Of a DNA stretch of 64,000 nt, positions 44,023-52,053 are shown piece by piece. Numbering within the stretch: the stretch's first letter is position 1; every line of letters begins with the position of its first letter. Source of the DNA: Pseudomonas bharatica CSV86 (lineage in GTDB: Bacteria; Pseudomonadota; Gammaproteobacteria; Pseudomonadales; Pseudomonadaceae). The notes under the pieces are model-generated. The model had not been told where the DNA came from. It ran no database searches and saw only the letters and a list, made by a program, of their open reading frames with translations. The translations under genes were made by a program, and so were the position numbers. Location: positions 1,426,001 to 1,490,000 of the forward strand of contig NZ_AMWJ02000002.1 of the NCBI RefSeq assembly GCF_000319305.2. The letters are read 5' to 3'.

Positions 44023-46198
44023 GCGGCGGTCCTTGCAGCGGGCCGAGTTCGGCCAGCGGCGATCGAGGGTCGAGCAGGGAAGTACGGATGAAGTGCAGGT
44101 AGCTTTGCACCCGGCGCAGCGCCGAGGTGTCGAAGTGGCGGGCGAAGGGCTCGTCGGTGGCCTGTACGCGGCTGATCGCATGCTCCACCGCCACCAGGGC
44201 GCGCTCGTGGTTGCTCGCCGACGGCTGCAGGAACAGCCGCGCCAGGGCCCGGCCCATGACCCGGATGGCCTGGCGCCACGGCTGGGATTCGGCATAGGAC
44301 GGATGCACCGGGAGAATCGCCTGTTCCTTGCGCAACTCGATGATCGCGTGGCCGACTTCCAGCACCACGAACATCCAGCGCAGCAGGCGGCTTTGCACCA
44401 GCGGCTGGCCGACCGCCAGGCCGTAGGCCTGGTGCAGCAGGTCGCGGGTGCGGCTTTCGAAGCCCGAGCCCAGCCCGCGCAGGCGCCCGCTGATGGCGAA
44501 CAGCACCTGCTCGCGCAGATCCTGCTCCAGCCGGCTCCACAGCCAGCGGCTGTTCGGCGGCAGGATGATCGCACCGGCGGCAGCACACACCAGCATGCCG
44601 ATGACCATGCCGATGTAGTCGTTGATGTAGGTGTAGGGGTTGTAGACGGTCAGGTTGTTCGGCACCGAACCGATGGCGAAGAACACCAGCAGGCCCAGGC
44701 CATAGCCAGCATACGTCGGGCGCGAGGCGAGGAAGGCGCCGAGCACGAGTACCGGCGCCAGCACCAGGCACAGCAGGGGGAAACCGTCGATCCAGGGGAA
44801 CACGAAGAAGGTCTCGAAAAAACCGACGAAGGCGCCGAACAACGTGCCGCAGGCCATCTGGAACGACATGCGCTTGGGGTTGGGCGAGGCCGCCGAAAGG
44901 CCCACGGTGACCGTGGCGATCAAGGTCATCATGCCGCCGCTGGGCCAGTCGCTGAGCAGCCAGTAGCTGCCGAGCAACAGCAGCACCGCCGCCGCCCGCA
45001 CGCCGGCTGCGGCCGACACCACCCAACTGGTCTGCGCCACATAGGGTTCGTCCCACTGCTCGCGCTCGTGGTTGTGCGCGGCGAGGGAGGCGTGGGTCTC
45101 GGCGTAGTTGTGCATGTCGTCGACGAAGCGGTAGAGCAGTTCGTAGGCGGTGTGGAAATCCAGCAGGTCGGATTCGCTCGGCGCGGTGTCCTCGTAGGCC
45201 GAACGCAGGGCACGGACCTGTGCCGGCAAGCCTTCCTTGTAGGCGGCCAGTTCCAGGGTCAGGCGCAGGGCGTCGGCATCGACCAGGGCCCGTCCGACAT
45301 AAGGGTCGAGCAGTTCGGCCAGGGTCCGGAGGCCCGGCTCGATGGCGCTGACGATCTGCAACGGCCCGCGCGAACGCAGGCGCTCGAGCAACTGATGCAG
45401 GGCGTTGTAGCGCGTGGTGATGGCCATGAACTCGCTGTTCATGCGCATCAGCCGGCCGCTGCGCCGACGCATGTGCGGGTCTTCGAAGGTGGTGACGCTG
45501 CGCAGGCTCTCCAGCCCCACGGCCTCGGCGATAAAGCGTACGTTGCTGCTTTCCAGGCGGTCGCGCTGGCTGTCGCCACGCAGCCCTTCCACCACTACCC
45601 CGGCGAACACGCCAAAGCGCTGGTACAGGGCGTTGCGCATCGCCGCACTGGCCGACTGCGGAAGGATCGCGGCGCTGACCAGGGTCGAGACGAAGATCCC
45701 CAGGCCGATCTCCAGCACCCGCCATACCGCGGCCATGAAGGCCTCCTGCGGCTGATCGAGCACCGGCAGGCCGATCATCGCCGCCGTATAGCCGGCCAGC
45801 ACGAAACCATAGGCGCGGAAGGTGCGATAGCGCATCGCACCGGCTGAACACAGGCCGACCCACAGCGCCAGGCTGGGCAGGAACAGCTCGGTGTTCTGCG
45901 GAAAAATGGCGATCAGCGCCACCATCATCGCCGAGCCCGCCAGGGTGCCGAGCACCCGGTAGAAGCTTTTGGCGAACACATGTCCGCTTTGCGGCTGCAT
46001 GACGATGAACACCGTGATCATCGCCGTGCGCGGTTGCGGCAGTTCCAGGCGCATGGCCAGCCACAGGGTGACGAAGGCGGCGGTGAGGACCTTGAAGATA
46101 TAGACCCAGGTCACCCCGTCGGTGCGCGCCCACTCAAGGAAGCCGCGGCGCCACTCCAGGGAAGCGAGCCAGCGCAGCGGCAAGGCCAGTGCGTTCAT
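44012..46198 (-). CDS. FUSC-family inner-membrane efflux pump (AaeB-like)
   Basis: A 728-aa protein of the fusaric acid resistance/aromatic acid exporter family. It has two repeated membrane modules (N-terminal MRLELPQPRTAMITVFIVMQPQSGHVFAKSFYRVLGTLAGS and a second AAAVLLLLGSYWLLSDWPSGGMMTLIATVTVGL region), with long cytoplasmic domains between and after. Its start overlaps the outer-membrane gene's stop in an ATGA arrangement. The divergent LysR regulator at 47906 is placed like AaeR. Confidence 0.92.
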   Translation of the reverse strand: MNALALPLRWLASLEWRRGFLEWARTDGVTWVYIFKVLTAAFVTLWLAMRLELPQPRTAMITVFIVMQPQSGHVFAKSFYRVLGTLAGSAMMVALIAIFPQNTELFLPSLALWVGLCSAGAMRYRTFRAYGFVLAGYTAAMIGLPVLDQPQEAFMAAVWRVLEIGLGIFVSTLVSAAILPQSASAAMRNALYQRFGVFAGVVVEGLRGDSQRDRLESSNVRFIAEAVGLESLRSVTTFEDPHMRRRSGRLMRMNSEFMAITTRYNALHQLLERLRSRGPLQIVSAIEPGLRTLAELLDPYVGRALVDADALRLTLELAAYKEGLPAQVRALRSAYEDTAPSESDLLDFHTAYELLYRFVDDMHNYAETHASLAAHNHEREQWDEPYVAQTSWVVSAAAGVRAAAVLLLLGSYWLLSDWPSGGMMTLIATVTVGLSAASPNPKRMSFQMACGTLFGAFVGFFETFFVFPWIDGFPLLCLVLAPVLVLGAFLASRPTYAGYGLGLLVFFAIGSVPNNLTVYNPYTYINDYIGMVIGMLVCAAAGAIILPPNSRWLWSRLEQDLREQVLFAISGRLRGLGSGFESRTRDLLHQAYGLAVGQPLVQSRLLRWMFVVLEVGHAIIELRKEQAILPVHPSYAESQPWRQAIRVMGRALARLFLQPSASNHERALVAVEHAISRVQATDEPFARHFDTSALRRVQSYLHFIRTSLLDPRSPLAELGPLQGPPHAS

Positions 46199-47720
46199 TG
46201 GTGGTGGCCGGGTTGGTCGAGGATCGCCAGGGTTTTCGGGGTGGGCGGTGCGGCCTCGCGCCCGGCGTCGGGCACATCGGCACCGGCGCCCAGGCCACCA
46301 CCCAGCGCCGTGACCAGCCCGGCATGGGCGCTCAGGCGCGCGGCCTGGACCTGCTGCTCGATCATCTGCTGCTTGAACAACAGGGTCTGGGCGTTGAGCA
46401 CGTTGAGGTAATCGGTAAGGCCGCGCTGGAAGGCGATCATGGCGATGTCATAGGTCTTGCGTGCCGAAGCGACGGACTCGGCGGCGAAGTGCGCCTGCTC
46501 GTTCATCGACTCCCGGCGGATCAACTGGTCGGAGATGCCCTTGAGCGCCTCGACCACGGTCTGGTTGTAGCGCGCCACGGCGATGTCGTAGCCGGCCGCA
46601 GCAACGCCCAGCTGCGAACGCAGGCGACCGCCATCGAAGATCGGCAGGCTGATGGCCGGGCCAACGTTGTAGTTGAATTTGCGCCCGGTAAGGAATTCCA
46701 GCGGGCCACCGCCGGTGGCTATGAAACCGAGGCCACCGACCAGGTCGACGTTGGGGAAGAAACCGGCGTGGGCGACATCGATGCCCCGCGCCTGCGCCGC
46801 GACCTGCCAGCGACTGGCGACCACGTCCGGACGCTGGCCGACCAGATCCGCCGGGAGTGCCGACGGCAGCTTCAAGGGCGCCCCAGGGCCAGCCGCGGAC
46901 GCTGGATCTGCGCGCCCTCTCCCGGCCCCTTGCCGGCGAGCGCCGCCAACTGGTTGCGGGCCAGGGCGATTTCTTCGTTGAGGGCGTCGAGCTGGCGATG
47001 GGTCTCCGGCAGCGGGGTCTGCGCCTGGCTGACTTCGAAATGGGTGCCGATGCCGCCGGCCAGGCGCCGTTCGGCCAGGGCGAGGATCTGCTCCTGCTGG
47101 GCCAGCTCGGCCTTGACCACATCACGCTGGGCGAAGTGCAGCGACAACTGGATATACACGCGCACCAGGTTGTTCTGCAGTTCGAGCTGGGCCTGGCGGG
47201 CCTGGGCTGCGCTCATATGGGCCAGGTCCACGGCCTGTTCGCTGGCGTTTTCTTCGCGTCCCCAGAGGTCGAGGGCGTAACGAAAGCCCAGGGCGGCGTT
47301 GTTGTCCCAGGTGTTGGCGCCAGACAGCGCACCCGGGCCATAGAACTGGTCTTCCGGCCAGTTGTGGCGTTTGAGGGTGGCGTCACCATTGACCTGGAGC
47401 TTCTCCGCCGATTCGACCACCCCGGCCATCGCCCGGGCCTCGCGCACCCGCGCCGCCGCCATGGCCAGGGTCGGGCTGCCGGCCAGGGCCAGCGCCATCC
47501 AGTGGTCCAGCTGCGGATCGCCATAGGCCCGCCACCACTGCTGCTCGGGCCAGTGCGCATCACGGGCGGCTTCGGCGATCGCCGCGTCGGTCGTCAGGGT
47601 ATTGGCTTGCAGCGTCTTGCTTTGCGGGGCAATGCCCCAGGTTCCGATACAGCCGCTCAAGGTGAAGCAAAAGGCACAGACACTGAGCGCATTCAGCGCT
47701 CTGATGATGCGACGCGGCAC
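46195..47720 (-). pseudogene. Outer-membrane efflux factor (NodT/OprM type), frameshifted
   Basis: The frame from 47720 down to 46872 encodes a lipoprotein signal (NALSVCAFCFTLSGC) and the first half of a TolC-like outer-membrane factor (WWRAYGDPQLDHWMALALAGSPTLAMAAARVREARA). It ends abruptly after PRLALGRP. The other half (LKLPSALPADLVGQRPDVVASRWQVAAQ to DQPGHHQ) continues in another frame from about 46880 to 46195. Adding one G in the G run opposite 46881-46884 restores one frame of about 508 aa, the normal length. The GTG at 47720 is a likely start, and an ATG at 47801 is also possible. It may be a sequencing error or a recent null mutation. Confidence 0.85.
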
Positions 47721-47905
47721 TGCTGCAAATTCCCGACGTAGGTGGATGAAGCCAAGAGCGGGCAATTCTATGAGGCGGCCGTGGCGGCGATAAGCGCGCA
47801 TTCCTGTGAATCTTTATTACCGATTCGGCGATAATCCGGCTTTAGTCTGAAGACCAGCCAAGTTACTTCATGTCACAATTCTGTCGTCTTCCTTGAGAGC
47901 GCCCC

Positions 47906-48853
47906 ATGGACACCCTGCAAAACATGCGTGCTTTCAGCTGCGTCGCCCAGGTTGGCAGCTTCACCGCCGCCGCCGTGCAGCTGGATACGACCACCGCGAA
48001 CGTCTCGCGGGCGGTTTCCAATCTTGAAGCACACCTGCAAACCCGCCTGCTCAACCGCACCACCCGGCGCATCGCGCTGACCGAAGCCGGCAAGCGCTAC
48101 CTGATGCGCTGCGAGCAGATCCTCACCTACGTCGAGGAAGCCGAGGCCGAGGCCAGCGACGCCCACGCCCGCCCCGCCGGGCAACTGAAGGTGCACTCGA
48201 TGACCGGCGTCGGCCAGCACTTCGTCATCGACGCCATCGCCCGTTATCGCCAGACCCACCCGGACGTGACCTTCGACCTGACCATGGCCAACCGCGTGCC
48301 GGACCTGCTGGACGAGGGCTACGACGTGTCCATCGTCCTCGCCAGCGAACTGCCGGACTCGGGTTTCGTCTCGCAGCGCCTGGGCATCACCTACAGCATC
48401 GTCTGCGCCTCGCCGGAATACGTGGCCGAGCATGGCGTGGCGCAGAAACCGTCGGACCTGCTCAAGCATTCCTGCCTGCGCATGGTCAGCCCGGTGATCC
48501 CGCTGGAGAAATGGCTGTTCGACGGCCCGGAAGGCCAGGAGGTGGTCAACATCACCCAGGCGCCGTTCCAGGTGAACTCCGCCGACGCGATGAAGGCGGC
48601 GATCCGCAGCGGCATGGGGGTCGGCGTGCTGCCGATCTACTCGGCCATCGAGGGCCTGCGCGACGGCACCCTGGTACGCGTGATGCCCGAGTATCGCCTG
48701 CAGGAGCTGAATCTCTACGCGATCTACCCGTCGCGGCAGTACCTCGACGCCAAGATCAAGACCTGGGTCGAATACCTGCGCAACTCGCTGCCGGAGATCC
48801 TTGCGGCCCACGAAGCCGACCTGAAGACCCACGAGCTGCGCGTGGCCAACTGA
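47906..48853 (+). CDS. LysR-family regulator (AaeR-like)
   Basis: A 315-aa regulator with a winged HTH (MDTLQNMRAFSCVAQVGSFTAAAVQLDTTTANVSRAVSNLEAHLQTRLLNRTTRRIALTEAG) and a LysR substrate-binding domain. It is transcribed away from the efflux operon, so it probably senses an aromatic acid and controls that operon. The family resemblance to AaeR is by context; the effector is not shown by the sequence. Confidence 0.88.
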   Translation: MDTLQNMRAFSCVAQVGSFTAAAVQLDTTTANVSRAVSNLEAHLQTRLLNRTTRRIALTEAGKRYLMRCEQILTYVEEAEAEASDAHARPAGQLKVHSMTGVGQHFVIDAIARYRQTHPDVTFDLTMANRVPDLLDEGYDVSIVLASELPDSGFVSQRLGITYSIVCASPEYVAEHGVAQKPSDLLKHSCLRMVSPVIPLEKWLFDGPEGQEVVNITQAPFQVNSADAMKAAIRSGMGVGVLPIYSAIEGLRDGTLVRVMPEYRLQELNLYAIYPSRQYLDAKIKTWVEYLRNSLPEILAAHEADLKTHELRVAN

Positions 48854-48926
48854 AATCTTGCTGCACAGCGGCGGCGGGGAATGATAGGTTGCTACCCATT
48901 CCTCCCCGCCAGCAGAGATTTCCCCG

Positions 48927-49898
48927 ATGAAAAAGACGGTACTGGCCTTCAGCCGCATCACCCCGCCCATGGCCGAACGCCTGGCGCAAGACTTCAATGT
49001 CATCGTGCCCAACCCGAAGAACGGCGATATCGCCGCCCAGTTCGACGAAGCCCTGCCCGAGGCCCACGGCCTGATCGGTGCCGGTCGCAAGCTGGGCGCG
49101 GCGCAGCTCGATGGCGCGTTGAAGCTGGAAGTGGTGTCCAGCGTCTCGGTGGGCTACGACAACTATGACGTGGCCTACCTGACCGAACGCGGCATCGCCC
49201 TCACCAACACCCCGGACGTCCTCACCGAAAGCACCGCGGACCTGGGTTTCAGCCTGATCATGAGCAGCGCCCGGCGCGTCGCCGAGCTGGATGCCTGGAC
49301 CAAGGCCGGCAACTGGAAGGCCACGGTGGCGCCGTCGCATTTCGGTGCCGATGTACATGGCAAGACCCTGGGTATCGTCGGCCTCGGCAATATCGGAGCG
49401 GCGGTGGCGCGGCGCGGGCGCTTCGGTTTCAACATGCCGATCCTGTACAGCGGCAACAGCCGCAAGCCGGAGCTGGAGCAGGAACTGGGGGCGCGCTTCG
49501 TCAGCCTTGAGCAGTTGCTGGCCGAAGCGGACTTCGTTTGCCTGGTGGTGCCGCTCAGCGCCAGTACCAAGCACCTGATCGGCGCCGAGCAACTGCAGCG
49601 GATGAAGCGCAGTGCCTTCCTGATCAATATTTCCCGCGGGCCGGTGGTGGACGAAGCGGCGCTGGTGGAAGCGCTGCAAAACGGCACCATTCGCGGTGCG
49701 GGGCTGGATGTGTACGAGAAGGAGCCGCTGAGCGAATCGCCGTTGTTCTCGCTGAGCAATGCGGTGACCTTGCCCCATGTGGGCTCCGCTACGGCCGAAA
49801 CCCGCGAGGCCATGGCCAACCGGGCCATCGATAACCTGCGGGCCGCCCTGCTGGGCGAGCGGCCGCGGGACCTGGTGAATCCGCAGGTCTGGAAGTAA
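48927..49898 (+). CDS. D-2-hydroxyacid dehydrogenase (GhrB-like)
   Basis: A 323-aa NAD(P)H-dependent reductase. The Rossmann motif is GIVGLGNIGAAVARR and the catalytic Arg/Glu/His set appears in NISRGPVVDE, LDVYEKEPL and LPHVGSATAETREAM. The closest known group reduces glyoxylate, hydroxypyruvate and 2-keto-gluconate (GhrB/TkrA). It is co-directional with the LysR gene 73 bp upstream but probably separately expressed. Confidence 0.9.
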   Translation: MKKTVLAFSRITPPMAERLAQDFNVIVPNPKNGDIAAQFDEALPEAHGLIGAGRKLGAAQLDGALKLEVVSSVSVGYDNYDVAYLTERGIALTNTPDVLTESTADLGFSLIMSSARRVAELDAWTKAGNWKATVAPSHFGADVHGKTLGIVGLGNIGAAVARRGRFGFNMPILYSGNSRKPELEQELGARFVSLEQLLAEADFVCLVVPLSASTKHLIGAEQLQRMKRSAFLINISRGPVVDEAALVEALQNGTIRGAGLDVYEKEPLSESPLFSLSNAVTLPHVGSATAETREAMANRAIDNLRAALLGERPRDLVNPQVWK

Positions 49899-49906
49899 TC
49901 CTTCAG

Positions 49907-50001
49907 GGCCTCATCGCTGGCAAGTCGGAGCGCCGAACCGCAGCTCCCACAGGTACTGTGTTCGCCGGACCTGTGGGAGCTGGCTTGCCAGCGATGAGGC
50001 C
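49907..50001. repeat. REPIN with an insertion in the left arm
   Basis: GGCCTCATCGCTGGCAAG and CTTGCCAGCGATGAGGCC are the outer arms. The left REP carries a 15- to 17-bp insertion (TCGGAGCGCCGAACCG) between the GCTGGCAAG and CAGCTCCCACA parts that are contiguous in other copies. Confidence 0.85.
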
Positions 50002-50009
50002 AGACCTGC

Positions 50010-50912
50010 CTACCTCAAGACCGCCCCGCCCACCGCAGCCTTCGGCCTCGGCTTCCTGAACACCAGCACATTGCCCACCATCACCAGCACCAACCCGACC
50101 AGGGCCGGCGCCGTCCACTGGTACCCTTCCATCACCGCCGACACGTTCAGCGCCACCAACGGAAACAGCACGGTGCAATAGGCGGCTCTCTCCGGCCCCA
50201 TCCGGCCCACCAGCGTCAGGTAGGCGGTAAAGGCGATCACCGACCCCGGCACTGCCAGGTACAGCAGCGACCCCACGTACTGCCCGCTCCAGTCCATGCC
50301 GAACGGCACGCCGCTGACCAGGCAATACAACCCGAGCATGCTGGCGCCATACAGCATGCCCCAGGCATTGGTGGTCATCGGCCGCAGGCCGGCCTTCTGC
50401 TGCACGCTGGACAACATGTTCCCGGCCGAGAAGCACAAGGTCCCAAGCAGCCCCAGGCCCAGCCCCATCACGGTTTCATGGCTGGCGCCCTGCCCGGCCA
50501 GTTCCGGCCAGAACAGCAAGCCCAACCCGGCCAGCCCCAGCGCGCCGCCAATCAACACATTGGGCGCGATCTTCTGCCCGAAGAACACCCGGGCATTCAG
50601 CGCGTTCCACAGGGTCGCGGTGGAAAACACCACGGCGATCAACCCGGTGGTCACCCACTGGCTGGCGGTGAGGAAACACATGAAGTTCAGGCAGAACAGG
50701 CACAGGCCCTGGGCGACGCAGACCAGGTGCCCACGCCGGTTCATCGGTTGCAGCTTGCGGCTCAGCAGCAGGAACGCGAACAGCACCAGCGCCGCCAGGG
50801 CGAAGCGATAGACGATGGACACCGGGATGGCGACCACCCCGAGTTGCAGTTTCAAGGCGATCCAGGTGGTACCCCAGATCAGGACGGTGAGCAGATACAG
50901 CGACAGGTTCAT
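50010..50912 (-). CDS. EamA/DMT-family transporter
   Basis: A 300-aa inner-membrane protein with ten predicted helices in two EamA repeats (start MNLSLYLLTVLIWGTTWIALKLQLGVV; second half GLGLGLLGTLCFSAGNMLSSVQQ). The substrate cannot be told; the family exports amino acids and related metabolites. It is divergent from the AraC-type regulator at 51047, which probably controls it. Confidence 0.88.
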   Translation of the reverse strand: MNLSLYLLTVLIWGTTWIALKLQLGVVAIPVSIVYRFALAALVLFAFLLLSRKLQPMNRRGHLVCVAQGLCLFCLNFMCFLTASQWVTTGLIAVVFSTATLWNALNARVFFGQKIAPNVLIGGALGLAGLGLLFWPELAGQGASHETVMGLGLGLLGTLCFSAGNMLSSVQQKAGLRPMTTNAWGMLYGASMLGLYCLVSGVPFGMDWSGQYVGSLLYLAVPGSVIAFTAYLTLVGRMGPERAAYCTVLFPLVALNVSAVMEGYQWTAPALVGLVLVMVGNVLVFRKPRPKAAVGGAVLR

Positions 50913-51046
50913 GGCGAAGGCTCCTACGATGGCCTTCAGTCTCTGGCCTGCCCGGCCTGCTGCGCTTGCATAAACTTGCGCTTTTATCGGCTACACGGCT
51001 GTCAGACCAATGCCTACGGCGTAGGATGACTGCGGAGGTAGCCACC

Positions 51047-51922
51047 ATGACCGCGCTCGACCAATTGCAGGTATTCAAGTCGATGAATGCTTCGCCCCAT
51101 GCCCGCCTGGAAACCAGCGCGCTGCTGGGCGAGGGCATGGCCGCGGCGTTGTGGAGCAACCGGCATGATGCGCGGGACTACGAGGCGCCCAGCCATCACA
51201 CCCTGTCGTGCTACATCGCCGACGGCACCGGCACCTTCCGCCGTGGCCAGCCGGACCGCAAGGGCGCGCCCGACAAGTTGTGCGTGATGCCGGCAGGCTG
51301 CGTGTCGAACTGGATCGTCAACGGCAGCATTCGCCTCGCCCACCTGTATATCAGCGAGGAGCAGTTCGCCCTGGGTTGCGTCACCCTGCTCGACCGTGAG
51401 CCGCGGGAACTGCAATTGCGCGAGGCGGATTTCGTCGAGGATGCGCAGCAGGCCCGGCGCTTTCGCCAGTTGATCGCGATGAACTGGGAAGAGCCGGGGG
51501 AGCGTTTGCTGACCAGCAGCCTGGCACACGAGATCCTCAGCCATGCGCTGCTCAGCCAGGTCGGGTTGCGTGAAGGCTTGCGCTTGAAGGGCGGCCTGGC
51601 AGCGCATCAGCGCCGGCATCTGGCGGACTACATCGAGGGGCACCTGGACGAGTCGATCGGGCTCGGCGAACTGGCAGCGCTGTGCAGCCTGTCGGAGTAC
51701 CACTTTGCGCGCATGTTCCGGGAGAGCTTCGGGCTGCCGCCGCACCAGTATCTGCTGGCGCGAAGGCTGGCCAAGGCCCGGGAGCTGCTGGCCGCAGGGG
51801 ACCTGCCGCTGGGCGAGGTGGCATTGCGCTGCGGGTTTGCCAGTGCCAGTCATTTCAGCAACCGGTTCCGCCAGGCGGTGGGGGCGACGCCGGGGGCTTA
51901 TCGGATGGCGCTCGGCCGATGA
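51047..51922 (+). CDS. AraC-family transcriptional regulator
   Basis: A 291-aa protein with an N-terminal sensing cupin-like domain and a C-terminal double HTH (IGLGELAALCSLSEYHFARMFRESFGLPPHQYLLARRLAKARELL, then PLGEVALRCGFASASHFSNRFRQAVGATPGAYR). GGAGGTAGCC precedes the ATG at 51047, which I prefer over 51026 or 50966. It is divergent from the EamA transporter, a common regulator-exporter pairing. Confidence 0.9.
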   Translation: MTALDQLQVFKSMNASPHARLETSALLGEGMAAALWSNRHDARDYEAPSHHTLSCYIADGTGTFRRGQPDRKGAPDKLCVMPAGCVSNWIVNGSIRLAHLYISEEQFALGCVTLLDREPRELQLREADFVEDAQQARRFRQLIAMNWEEPGERLLTSSLAHEILSHALLSQVGLREGLRLKGGLAAHQRRHLADYIEGHLDESIGLGELAALCSLSEYHFARMFRESFGLPPHQYLLARRLAKARELLAAGDLPLGEVALRCGFASASHFSNRFRQAVGATPGAYRMALGR

Positions 51923-51938
51923 CTTTTCTTTGGTTTTG

Positions 51939-52036
51939 AGGGCCTCATCGCTGGCAAGCCAGCTCCCACAGGGTCACTGCATATCTTGAGTCATGTGCAG
52001 TACCTGTGGGAGCTGGCTTGCCAGCGATGAGGCCCT
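51939..52036. repeat. REPIN (TGTGGGAGCTGGCTTGCCAGCGAT class)
   Basis: Long inverted arms AGGGCCTCATCGCTGGCAAG... and the complement ending CGATGAGGCCCT. The spacer is about 40 bp. It lies between convergent genes. Confidence 0.92.
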
Positions 52037-52053
52037 GAAGGTCACTGCAAGAA

